Assembly (NCBI GenBank): GCA_019720755.1
Contig: CP081303.1
Location: forward strand, 3,641,501-3,705,500
DNA from: Prolixibacteraceae bacterium
GTDB taxonomy: Bacteria; Bacteroidota; Bacteroidia; Bacteroidales; Prolixibacteraceae
Direction of reading: 5' to 3'
DNA: 64,000 nucleotides
This document shows, piece by piece, positions 27,901 to 37,308 of the stretch (within the stretch, counting starts at the first letter, position 1; every line of letters begins with the position of its first letter). The notes below the pieces were generated by a model. That model did no database searches. It had not been told where the DNA came from and was given only the letters and a program-made list of their open reading frames with translations. The position numbers and the translations under genes are program-made.

Positions 27901-30207
27901 ATGAGATATTTCGTAGCAACCATCATATCCTTCCTTATCGTGAATCCGCTAGTCTTTGGGAAAAAGCATTTCACTATTGGTATATGTGCAGACAACAAAG
28001 ATCACACGACAGTCATTGAGCGTGTTAAGGACGAAGTAGAAAAGATTGCATCAAATCAATACGACCTAGAATTTAATGAGACACGTTATAGCCATAACGA
28101 TATGGTATTAGCATCCAAACAATACAAACAAGAAGCACAAAAGAGTGATCTAATCCTCACTTTTGGCATCAACAACTTCCATATTTTATCACAAATAAAT
28201 ACCTATCCTGTTCCAACAATAACCTCTGGCATCTCTAGAATTGGATGGTACAACAAGGGGATAGGACGAAAGTCAAATCACAGAAATCGGTTGGTCAACC
28301 GATGGAATAAATTCTCTCCAATTAGAGATATAGAGGCATTTTATCATCTCTATCCATTTAAAAATATAGGAATTGTAATAAACAAAAAAGATATAGTTGG
28401 GGCAGAAATGAAGCAATCACTTGATTCCATTGCTAAAAAAAAGGCATTCTCATTTAAGCTCCTTCCTATAGTAGGAACAGAAACGTTAGAACAGTGTGAT
28501 TATAATCAATTTGACGCCATTTACTTTGCCAATTCTCGTGATATAAATCCTCTAAAGTTTCAACCGATCATCGATGAGATAAATAGATCAAAAATTTTCA
28601 CCTTCTCTAGTACCCAAGGAACAAATTACCAACAAGGGATATTGGGCACATCCCAACCAAAGATCAATATACAACAATTTTCGAAACGACTTGCTATTGG
28701 TATTGTATCTGAAATTGAAGAAGAGTTGACCAATAGATACCCTTCAGTATACGAACCAGAAGAGAGACTCTATATTAACATCCCTACTGCCAAAGCAGTG
28801 GCACTACCATTATCCTTAATGATGCTTGAGAATGTATCCTTTACAAACAACGTAATCTCCAGTATGGAAGAACCTACTTTAACTCTAAAAGCATCTTTAC
28901 AGCAGGTGTTAATAGGAAATCTAACCATTGAAGAGGCAAAGAAAGAGGTTGCTCTCTCGGAGATGGATGTAAAAGAAGCCAAGAGTGATTATATCCCAAA
29001 GATCGGCATGGAGATTACAACAAATTATCTAGACCCAAAGGTGGCAAAAGCTTCTTTTGGACAAAAGTCCGAAATAAGTGGAGATGCTTCGATAAAAGCG
29101 TCACAAGTAATTTACTCCTATGATATCAACAAACAAGTAAATATAAAGAAACACCTTTCGAGTATTGAGAAAGATAAACTATCCATAAAAACCATTGAGG
29201 CACTTTACAATACGTCGTCAATCTATTTAAATGCATTAATGTTACAGGAGATGATAACCATAGGGTATCAAAACATGCAATTAACAGAGAAGCATCTAGA
29301 GGTCGCCAAACAGAAATACAAATTTGGGCAAACGAGCAAATCGGACTCCTATAGGCTAGAGAATCAAAGAATAAGCCAAATACAAGATCTCATAACCAAT
29401 ACGACCAAACTACAAGAGGCAATAAAAACCCTTTTAGTCCAGATGAACATCGAGGAGAGCGGAGAAATAAAACTAGCAACAGAACTACTTAACAAACATT
29501 TTTTTCAAAAACAGTATGAACCACTAAACAGTCGTATTCTCAGCCAAAGAAGGACGCTGGATCTACAAAACAAGTTGACTAATTATGTTTGGACTAAAAC
29601 CCCAATCATGGGTGCATTTAAACATCAAAGAGAGGCTCTTTATGAAAAGAGGAAGTTATATACTAAAGGGAAATGGATACCGACAATTAGTGCCTATGGA
29701 GTCGTTGGAGACACATTCTTAAAAAGAGGAGAAGGATCCATTGTTCAAGAGGGGTTTCCAAGAATTCCAAACCAAATGTATCAAGTAGGGATCAAAATGA
29801 GCTACCCTATTCTGAATCAGAATAAACGTCATATCCAAAGTAAGAAAACCAAAATTGAGATACAAAAGATGGAGACACAAGAATCTTTTCAAAGGCAACA
29901 ATTGGAACAAAAAATCTCCTCAAGCTTGTTTACACTACAAGGAGAACTTCAAAAATTCAGATTAGCAGAATCGAATATCGAGATTAGTAAAAAATCGATG
30001 GAGCTGGTACAACAAAACTATGCACAGGGACAATGTTCCATTATTGATGTGATAGATGCACAAAATAATTTTATCAACACCAAACATCAAAGCATCATCA
30101 TTAAGTTAAAATACTACACCTCGTTGATGGAAATAGAAAATGCAACAGGATATTTCTTCTCACTTCACACAATTGAAGAGAATGAAAAATTTCTTTCTCA
30201 ACTATAA
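27901..30207 (+). CDS. TolC-family efflux protein fused to an N-terminal ABC substrate-binding-like domain
   Basis: The ATG at 27901 gives 768 residues and a clean signal peptide (IISFLIVNPLVFG); a TTG at 27889 is a less likely start. Residues about 24-290 look like a periplasmic binding fold of the ABC_sub_bind type (FTIGICADNKD, LILTFGINNFH, IGIVINKKDI, FDAIYFANSRD). Residues about 330-768 are a TolC-like channel with two helical repeats (LKASLQQVLIGNLTIEEAKK, KAKSDYIPKIG-like strands, YAQGQCSIIDVIDAQNNF). TolC proteins are usually about 450 residues without this domain. It is first in an RND efflux operon, 13 nt before the adaptor gene. Sensing or binding cargo in the periplasm is inference. 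Confidence 0.85.
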   Translation: MRYFVATIISFLIVNPLVFGKKHFTIGICADNKDHTTVIERVKDEVEKIASNQYDLEFNETRYSHNDMVLASKQYKQEAQKSDLILTFGINNFHILSQINTYPVPTITSGISRIGWYNKGIGRKSNHRNRLVNRWNKFSPIRDIEAFYHLYPFKNIGIVINKKDIVGAEMKQSLDSIAKKKAFSFKLLPIVGTETLEQCDYNQFDAIYFANSRDINPLKFQPIIDEINRSKIFTFSSTQGTNYQQGILGTSQPKINIQQFSKRLAIGIVSEIEEELTNRYPSVYEPEERLYINIPTAKAVALPLSLMMLENVSFTNNVISSMEEPTLTLKASLQQVLIGNLTIEEAKKEVALSEMDVKEAKSDYIPKIGMEITTNYLDPKVAKASFGQKSEISGDASIKASQVIYSYDINKQVNIKKHLSSIEKDKLSIKTIEALYNTSSIYLNALMLQEMITIGYQNMQLTEKHLEVAKQKYKFGQTSKSDSYRLENQRISQIQDLITNTTKLQEAIKTLLVQMNIEESGEIKLATELLNKHFFQKQYEPLNSRILSQRRTLDLQNKLTNYVWTKTPIMGAFKHQREALYEKRKLYTKGKWIPTISAYGVVGDTFLKRGEGSIVQEGFPRIPNQMYQVGIKMSYPILNQNKRHIQSKKTKIEIQKMETQESFQRQQLEQKISSSLFTLQGELQKFRLAESNIEISKKSMELVQQNYAQGQCSIIDVIDAQNNFINTKHQSIIIKLKYYTSLMEIENATGYFFSLHTIEENEKFLSQL

Positions 30208-30220
30208 ATAAAAAAAGAAA

Positions 30221-31306
30221 ATGAAAAATATACTCTTATTGACAATGACACTCATGTCAATTCTTTCACTTACATCATGTAACAAAGAAACAAGGGAGAA
30301 AAAGGTTATATACCGACCTGTTTCGTTTCTTAAAGTAGCATTAAATCAAGATACGACAGAGCTCTACTATTCTGGAAAAGTAAAAGCTGCAAATAGAAAA
30401 TCGTTAAGTTTCAGAAAAACTGGAACGATCAGTGCAGTGAATATAAAGGTGGGCGATCACGTAAAGAAAAATCAAGTACTAAGCACCTTAGATCACACCC
30501 AAACAAACCTTTCTATAGATAAGGCAAAGGCAAACAAAGAGAGTCTTTATGCACTATTACAAATTGCAAAATCAAACTTTTTCAGGATTCAGAACCTCTA
30601 CTCGTTTGATCATATCTCGTTGAATGACCTAGAACTTGCAAAGAGCAAATTATCGAGTGCCAAAGCAAACTATCTGTCCGCTTCCAAAGAGTTAAAATTA
30701 TTACAAGAGGACCTCATTTATGAATCAATCGTCGCACCACAAGATGGTGTAATTGCGGAGGTATTATTTGAGAACCAAGAGAATATTACCCCAGGAACCA
30801 CCACGATTACTATGAATGCAGGGGAAGAGCTAGAAGTTATTTTAAACCTTCCAGATGAAATCATTAACAAAATAGAAAGAGGAGCTAAATTAAGATTACA
30901 GATTCCAGCAACCCAAAGAGAAGGGTTAATAGGTATCGTCAGTGAGATAGCACCTAATATCGATAATAATACAGGTCTTTATCCCGTAACAATAAAAATA
31001 GACTCAACTCCCAAAGGATTAAGAGAGGGAATGGTTGCAAAAGTGAAAATAGACACGGATATATTGGGGCAGCATAATGAAGTTAGGCTACCTATTACCA
31101 GCATCATTTCAGACCAAAACAAGCACTTTGTATATCTCCTAAACCCAATCAATGACAGTGTCGCTGTTGTCATACGAAAACCTATTGTATTGGGAAAAAA
31201 TCACCGACATGGAATCACGATCAAAAGTGGTATAGAAAAAGGAGATTTGATCGTCACAGCAGGTCTTCAAACCCTAATGGAGCATCAAAAAGTACTGATA
31301 AAATAA
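30221..31306 (+). CDS. RND efflux periplasmic adaptor lipoprotein
   Basis: 361-residue membrane-fusion protein. The lipoprotein signal peptide has a lipobox at LTSC (MSILSLTSCNKE). It continues with a lipoyl half (RKTGTISAVNIKVGDHVKKN), a helical hairpin (about 100-165), a second lipoyl half (IVAPQDGVIAEVLFENQE) and beta-barrel and membrane-proximal domains. It sits between the TolC-like gene and the RND pump (gaps of 13 nt). Together the three encode a complete tripartite pump. Confidence 0.93.
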   Translation: MKNILLLTMTLMSILSLTSCNKETREKKVIYRPVSFLKVALNQDTTELYYSGKVKAANRKSLSFRKTGTISAVNIKVGDHVKKNQVLSTLDHTQTNLSIDKAKANKESLYALLQIAKSNFFRIQNLYSFDHISLNDLELAKSKLSSAKANYLSASKELKLLQEDLIYESIVAPQDGVIAEVLFENQENITPGTTTITMNAGEELEVILNLPDEIINKIERGAKLRLQIPATQREGLIGIVSEIAPNIDNNTGLYPVTIKIDSTPKGLREGMVAKVKIDTDILGQHNEVRLPITSIISDQNKHFVYLLNPINDSVAVVIRKPIVLGKNHRHGITIKSGIEKGDLIVTAGLQTLMEHQKVLIK

Positions 31307-31319
31307 AGCACTACTGCAG

Positions 31320-34300
31320 ATGAATTTTACAGAAATTTCAATCAACAAAAGCCGTATCGTCATATCCATTCTTATCATGGTGATGGTTACGGGATTATTA
31401 ACATACAACACTCTATCTAGAGACAGTATGCCTCCATATACTGTCCGTGTTGCTTCTATTGTAACCTCTTTCCCTGGGGCATCTCCTGAGAGGGTGGAAA
31501 ATCTAGTTACAGATAAAATAGAGGAGGTCGCGTTAGAACTTCCAGAATTAAAAAAAGTAACTAGCACCTCTAGAATGGGGATCTCTATAGTCAATGTAGA
31601 GCTTAAAATGGATGTACATCCTAGTCGCTTACAAGAAGTATGGGATCGTCTACGTCTTAAACTAGACGCACTAACGAATCTTCCACAAGGTATCAAACCG
31701 ATATTACAGGATGAAAGTATTGGGGAAGTATTCGGTTTGGTAATTGGATTGACTAGTGATGGTTACGAATATGAAAAGATGAAAGAGGTAGCAGAAGACC
31801 TTAAAAATCAAATCATCATGATTGACGGTGCTGCTAAGATAGAAATTAATGGGATCCAAGAACAACAAGTTTGTATTGAATATGACAATGCAAAACTTCA
31901 ACGTTTTGCCATCTCTTTAGAAGTACTAAAACAACAGATCGAATCGACCAATATCCTCAACACAGGAGGCATGATACATGCGGATAAACACAGAGTTGTA
32001 CTGGAACCAACAGGGAATTTCGATAACCTTGAGTCGTTAAGAAATCTACTTATTCCAGTTGGAAATAGGAATGGATTTCTCTATCTGAGAGATATCGCGA
32101 AAGTATCGAAACAGTATATCGATCCGGCGAAACAGCTGGTCTTTGTAGATGGGAAGAAAGCAATCACACTTCATGTCTCCTTAAAGAAAGGAGCAAATAT
32201 TATAAAATTAGGACAACAGATAGATCAATATATTGCCCAATATTCAAAGAAACTATCTATAGGGCTCGAAATAACTAGGGTCTCTTCCTTAGACCACTAT
32301 ATTGATGACAAAGTAACGAGTTTTGTCTCAAACCTGATTCAGGCTGTCCTCATCGTATTTCTAGTCATGTTGGTTTTTCTAGGATTGCGTACGGGAATGA
32401 TTATCGCTAGTTTGATTCCTATTGTTACTATTATCACCATATTTACGATGGGGCTTTTTGATATTGGAATTAATCAAATATCACTTGCTGCACTGATTAT
32501 GGCTCTTGGAATGATGGTCGATAATGGAATTGTGGTGGCCGAATCTATTATGGTTAAGGTAGAGAATGGAGTGAAAGTGAAGGATGCGGCAATAAGCTCT
32601 TGTACGGAGCTTATTGTTCCGCTACTGATCTCTACACTAACCACCTCGGCTGCATTCTCTTCCTTCTATATGGCAAAATCTGTCATGGGAGACATTATGG
32701 GACCAATCTTTTTAGTAATATCCATCTCACTGATCGCATCCTGGTTTGTATCACTCTCTATCATTACATTATTCTGTATAATATTTCACAAAGATCCCAA
32801 AGAGACAAAATGGAGTAGATTTCTTGACCAATGTTTTGAAGGATTAAAAAACAACTATTATGGTATCATAGGTAAAGCCCTGAGAAACAGAAAAAAGATA
32901 ATCGTTGGAACTGTGGTAATATTTTTTCTTGCAATGCTTCTATTTTCGAAGCTAATTTTTGTATTCTTTCCTGATAGCGATAGGAATATGGTTACGTTGG
33001 ACCTTCAACTACCACAAGGGGTGCAGATCGAAGAGACCACAAATATAGTTCACAAAATTGAAGCATATATAGACAGCTCTCTTCTTATCAAGGATTCTAA
33101 ACGAGATGGGGTGACATCTTACAGTAGTTTTATTGGCAAAGGCCCCTCCTCTTACGACTTGGGATATACTGCTGACGAAGCAAATAGTAATTACGCACAT
33201 ATACTTATAAATACCACCTCTTTCACATCAAATCAAGCTATTATTGAGGCATTAGATCACTACTGTTTCAATTCATTTTCAGATGCACAAGTAAAAGTTA
33301 GCTTATTGGGAGGAGGAGGAGGAGGTACCCCCATCGAGATTAAGGTTCAAGGAAAAGACCCTAATGTTCTATCATCCATTGCGCAAAAAATTAAACTAAA
33401 ACTACAGAAAATGGAAGGGACCAAAACGATAAAGGATGATTGGGGGCAAAAAAGTCTAAAATATATTATTCGTATTAAATCAGATAAAGTTTTAAATGCA
33501 AATATTAACCATAAAGAGATCGCCAATGCATTAAGTAGTGCATTGATAGGTTTTCATACAGGAGAGTTTAGAGAAAAAGAAAATAGCTTTCCTATCACAC
33601 TTAAAGAGGAAAATGGAGGAGACAAATTAGTTGATGAATTAAACACTTTATTGGTCTTTTCGGCACAGACAGGAAAAGCAGTGCCACTAGAGCAAGTTGC
33701 AGAGGTTGTTCCAACTTGGGAGTTTCCTAAAATATCCCGAGAAAATACACTAAAAACGATTACAATATCTTCAGAATTAACCTTTGATGGGAATGCCTCT
33801 AAAATTATGAAAGAGGTGAAGCCTTGGCTAAAAGAAGAGGCAAAAAAATGGCCTCGTGGTTACCATTTTAAAGTAGGTGGAGAAGAGGAAAATTCTGCAG
33901 AGAACATGATGGCTGTTGCAAAGTACATTCCATTTTCGTTCTTCTGTATCCTTCTCCTTTTAGTTATTCAATTTAACTCATTTCGAAAAATGATTATGAT
34001 AGTCGCCACTATTCCACTCGGTGCTATCGGCATGACGATAGGATTATATCTATTTCACAATCCTTTCGGGTTTATGGCATTTTTAGGAATGATATCTCTT
34101 GCAGGTATTGTAATCAACAACGCCATTGTTTTAGTCGATCGAATAGATTTTGAACTCTCTAAAACAGTCTTAAATAAAACAAGTGCAGTAATGGGAGCCT
34201 GTGTTCAAAGGGTTAGACCGATTATACTATCGACACTAACAACTGTGGCAGGACTAATACCACTCTATGTAAACGGAGGAGAAGTATGGCAACCCATGGC

Positions 34301-34391
34301 TATAACTATTATGGTTGGTCTGCTATTCGGAACGATCATCACATTGGTATTTATTCCAGTAGTATACTGCTCTATGTATAAGATTCATTAA
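31320..34391 (+). CDS. RND efflux pump permease (AcrB/HAE1-like)
   Basis: Proton-driven inner-membrane pump of 1023 residues with the usual duplicated plan: a membrane segment near 12-30, a large porter loop, six segments around 340-490, one near 525-545, a second loop, and five segments from 865 on. Helix 4 reads GMMVDNGIVVAES, so the first proton-relay aspartate is kept and the second position is Asn, a variant known in other RND pumps. A run of six glycines encoded by GGA repeats occurs at about 33307-33326. The substrate is unknown. Two nearly identical 38-bp repeats follow the stop, the second acting as terminator. Confidence 0.94.
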   Translation: MNFTEISINKSRIVISILIMVMVTGLLTYNTLSRDSMPPYTVRVASIVTSFPGASPERVENLVTDKIEEVALELPELKKVTSTSRMGISIVNVELKMDVHPSRLQEVWDRLRLKLDALTNLPQGIKPILQDESIGEVFGLVIGLTSDGYEYEKMKEVAEDLKNQIIMIDGAAKIEINGIQEQQVCIEYDNAKLQRFAISLEVLKQQIESTNILNTGGMIHADKHRVVLEPTGNFDNLESLRNLLIPVGNRNGFLYLRDIAKVSKQYIDPAKQLVFVDGKKAITLHVSLKKGANIIKLGQQIDQYIAQYSKKLSIGLEITRVSSLDHYIDDKVTSFVSNLIQAVLIVFLVMLVFLGLRTGMIIASLIPIVTIITIFTMGLFDIGINQISLAALIMALGMMVDNGIVVAESIMVKVENGVKVKDAAISSCTELIVPLLISTLTTSAAFSSFYMAKSVMGDIMGPIFLVISISLIASWFVSLSIITLFCIIFHKDPKETKWSRFLDQCFEGLKNNYYGIIGKALRNRKKIIVGTVVIFFLAMLLFSKLIFVFFPDSDRNMVTLDLQLPQGVQIEETTNIVHKIEAYIDSSLLIKDSKRDGVTSYSSFIGKGPSSYDLGYTADEANSNYAHILINTTSFTSNQAIIEALDHYCFNSFSDAQVKVSLLGGGGGGTPIEIKVQGKDPNVLSSIAQKIKLKLQKMEGTKTIKDDWGQKSLKYIIRIKSDKVLNANINHKEIANALSSALIGFHTGEFREKENSFPITLKEENGGDKLVDELNTLLVFSAQTGKAVPLEQVAEVVPTWEFPKISRENTLKTITISSELTFDGNASKIMKEVKPWLKEEAKKWPRGYHFKVGGEEENSAENMMAVAKYIPFSFFCILLLLVIQFNSFRKMIMIVATIPLGAIGMTIGLYLFHNPFGFMAFLGMISLAGIVINNAIVLVDRIDFELSKTVLNKTSAVMGACVQRVRPIILSTLTTVAGLIPLYVNGGEVWQPMAITIMVGLLFGTIITLVFIPVVYCSMYKIH

Positions 34392-34409
34392 TTTCCAAAC
34401 AACAACAGC

Positions 34410-34447
34410 GATAGAGAGTTTGATCCCTTCTTGTGTTAGGGACAAAC
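34410..34447 (+). repeat. 38-bp direct repeat, first copy (defective terminator)
   Basis: Identical to 34483-34520. This copy lacks the final CTCT needed to close the stem and has no T run, so it is a broken duplicate of the terminator downstream. Confidence 0.8.
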
Positions 34448-34487
34448 CACATGTAATCAAAACACAAAACATCAAAACTTATGATAG

Positions 34488-34530
34488 AGAGTTTGATCCC
34501 TTCTTGTGTTAGGGACAAACTCTTTTTTTT
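34488..34530 (+). terminator. Terminator of the RND efflux operon (second repeat copy)
   Basis: AGAGTTTG plus TCCC pairs with GGGA plus CAAACTCT, with one bulged A, followed by eight or more T. The sequence 34483-34520 duplicates 34410-34447. Confidence 0.85.
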
Positions 34531-34853
34531 AATACAATTTTACGGTGTTCTGTTCTAAAAATATGATCAAGACATCATTTTAATAACTTCTGTTTTTTTG
34601 AGTAATAAATAGTAGTATAAAAAGAAAAAACATCTATTATATAGTACATTTGTTATCACACCATGAGATTCAATAACAAAAACAATTTCAGAGTATTAAG
34701 AGAATAAATTATCTTCAATAACGAGAAAACAAACAGTTTTTCGTGATCCTTATATTTGATAAACAGTCTAAGTATCACGAAAATTATAGAATACGAACAC
34801 CTGATGTTTTCACTTAATAAACATCTATTTGTTTGACAATATAAAATTTCGAA

Positions 34854-35909
34854 ATGAAAAAGAAATTAGACCAACTGATTAGCAAAAGAACCATTGGGAT
34901 CATCTCATTGTTGTTCTCTTTTTACATAAACATACAGGCAACGATATCCATATTCTCCACACAGACAAAAAAGAATGTCCCTTTAATCTATTCAAATGAA
35001 TTTATAGTATGGCTATTGGGCTTTTTTCTCATGTTTATGCTTTCATGGACCATCCTCTCTTTTAATCTAATTGTTATACAAAAACTGTCTCCTAAATGGA
35101 ACAGCCGAAAAAATTACATCTCAATTTTAGGGAGTCTCTGCATTATGATTGTAATCTTATCTCTCAATCTATCCATATCACACCTATTCGATATGAAGAA
35201 TTTTGGAAAGGTTAATATTATTGCTCTATTTTTTGGATGGAGTGTTGTGACCACAATGATTGTTCTTATATCTCGTTCCTTGATGTTTTATCATGATAAA
35301 GAAGAGACGAAACTTGAAAAGGAGGTTCTTCGGGCAGAAAAACTAAAGAGTGAACTCAACGAATTGAAGAGTTTTATGAATCCACATTTTCTTTTTAATT
35401 CTCTCAATACCCTAAATGCATTGATATCATTAGATACAGATAAAGCAATATTGTTCTCTTCCCATCTATCTCGTTTATATCGATATGTATTACAAAGTAA
35501 GGAGAAGGATTTGGTAAATATCGAAGATGAGATGCTATTCTTAGAGAGTTATGAAAAATTATTAAAGATACGTTTTTCAGACTTATTTTCTTTAAGAATC
35601 AAATACTCTAAGGATTTTAAAAACCGATTTGTTCCTGTTCTTTCTCTTCAGACATTAATTGAGAATGCCGTTAAGCATAATGAAATATCATCCTCTTTTC
35701 CACTTATCGTAGAGATCTATTTAGATAAAAACCATCTTGTAGTTACCCACCAACTAAATGAGAGAAGAAATATCGAGACAAGTATGGGCAATGGCCTGTC
35801 TTCTCTTTCTAAAAGATGTCAAATACTTCTTAATAAAGATATTATCATTCAAAAAAATGATAATTTTACCATAAAACTACCCACCGTAAAGAATATAGAC
35901 CAAAGATGA
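34854..35909 (+). CDS. LytS/YehU-type sensor histidine kinase
   Basis: Membrane histidine kinase of 351 residues. Four membrane segments (about 12-35, 47-75, 88-110, 121-143) are followed by a short coiled coil and a His_kinase domain with MNPHFLFNSLNTLNAL, where His178 is the expected phosphorylation site. LQTLIENAVKHNE is the N box of the ATPase domain. The C-terminal ATPase region is compact, as in this family. Its stop overlaps the start of the LytTR regulator by 4 nt. No separate sensory domain is seen, so the signal is probably a membrane event. The adjacent RND operon is a plausible target. Confidence 0.93.
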   Translation: MKKKLDQLISKRTIGIISLLFSFYINIQATISIFSTQTKKNVPLIYSNEFIVWLLGFFLMFMLSWTILSFNLIVIQKLSPKWNSRKNYISILGSLCIMIVILSLNLSISHLFDMKNFGKVNIIALFFGWSVVTTMIVLISRSLMFYHDKEETKLEKEVLRAEKLKSELNELKSFMNPHFLFNSLNTLNALISLDTDKAILFSSHLSRLYRYVLQSKEKDLVNIEDEMLFLESYEKLLKIRFSDLFSLRIKYSKDFKNRFVPVLSLQTLIENAVKHNEISSSFPLIVEIYLDKNHLVVTHQLNERRNIETSMGNGLSSLSKRCQILLNKDIIIQKNDNFTIKLPTVKNIDQR

Positions 35910-36664
35910 GAATTTTAATTATCGAAGATGAATGGGGTGCACAAGTGCAGCTTACGAAAATGCTTTCTGAATATGATGAGACGATTGAAATAGTTCAAAT
36001 GATCACTTCGGTTAGAGAGGCCATTGCACTTCTTGAGACGAAGATCGAACTAGACCTTATTTTTATGGATATACATCTTTCTGATGGTATTTCATTTGAG
36101 ATATTTGAACAAGTGAAAATAGAAGTCCCAATCATTTTTATCACAGCCTATGATCAATATGCAATCAAGGCATTTAAACATAACAGTATCGACTATATTC
36201 TCAAGCCCGTAATAAAAGAGGAGTTGTTCGAATCGCTTAAAAAATTCAATAACGTCACCAACATCGGTGTCACAGATCATATAATAACGAAAATTGTTAA
36301 AGAGCTAGGAAGGAATAAAACATCATATAGAAAATCATTTCTTATTCAATCAAAAGACAGTTTGGTGCCTATTAATGTAAAAGATATCATGGCTATTTAT
36401 GTCGATTTAGGATCTGTAAAGTGTTACACCAAAGATCATAAAAAATACACCATCCCATTGACTCTAGACCAAATTGAGAAAGAGTTGGATCCAAATGTTT
36501 TTTTTCGTATTAATCGTCAATTTATTCTGCATATGAATGCCATCAAACAGATGAATGTCTATTTCAATGGAAAGTTGAAAATAAAAACCTATTGCAATAT
36601 CAATGAAGAAATAATTGTAAGCAAACAGAAAGCGACTAAATTAAAGTTATGGCTTAATAGCTAA
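35906..36664 (+). CDS. LytTR-family response regulator
   Basis: 252 residues. The receiver domain (about 1-120) has IIEDE, phospho-acceptor Asp55 in FMDIHLSDG, and Lys100 in YILKP. A LytTR DNA-binding domain follows (about 140-250, IMAIYVDLGSVKCYTKDHK then FFRINRQFILHMNAIKQM). Such regulators bind direct repeats near promoters. It pairs with the kinase just upstream through a 4-nt overlap. The regulated genes are not proven; the RND operon and the GH92 gene are the neighbours. Confidence 0.93.
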   Translation: MRILIIEDEWGAQVQLTKMLSEYDETIEIVQMITSVREAIALLETKIELDLIFMDIHLSDGISFEIFEQVKIEVPIIFITAYDQYAIKAFKHNSIDYILKPVIKEELFESLKKFNNVTNIGVTDHIITKIVKELGRNKTSYRKSFLIQSKDSLVPINVKDIMAIYVDLGSVKCYTKDHKKYTIPLTLDQIEKELDPNVFFRINRQFILHMNAIKQMNVYFNGKLKIKTYCNINEEIIVSKQKATKLKLWLNS

Positions 36665-37144
36665 AAAATACAAGTAACCAAATCATTGCTTTTTAATTAA
36701 GAAAACACCCCATCTCTTATTGATAATATTTTACAAGAACAGAAGTGATATACTCAATGCTTTACTTTGGCATTCCATTGCTTCAAAATGAAGAAAGTAC
36801 AAAATGAGGTATGGAAGGCAAATAAATAGAATCGCTTTTAAAGATTTACATTCACGCCCTCCCTTCCTAAAATTGATTATGAAATATTTCTATTTAAAAA
36901 CTAATGGTACAAAATATTACCATTAAAAAGAGGAATACACAAAAATACAACACAATAAACATCGTTGTATAGCCCTACAATATATCTACAAAAACTCAAA
37001 TAAAGGGTTTTAAACGAAGGATACAAACTCATAATAAACTAAACTACAACATCTTATACTCACATAAGATATTAGCATATAAAAGCTGGTATTAACAAGA
37101 TGCAAACATGCCCTACAACATATTTTAGGCACGGAACTATTTAA

Positions 37145-37152
37145 TACCTTTG
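37145..37152 (+). promoter_or_regulatory. -7 box TACCTTTG upstream of the GH92 gene
   Basis: Exact TAnnTTTG match about 157 nt before the ATG, implying a long leader. The rest of the 640-nt gap from 36665 to 37308 shows no gene and no other structure that I could support. Confidence 0.45.
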
Positions 37153-37308
37153 CTTGTAATAAGAGCATGAAACAACTTACTTATTGTACTCTGAAAGAGA
37201 GTATTCACTCAAAGTTCGCTCCCATCTATTATTAGACCAATAGATCCAACCGATCGTTAAGATCTACACTTAATTTATCGAAAATTACTTACATTATATC
37301 ATATATTT

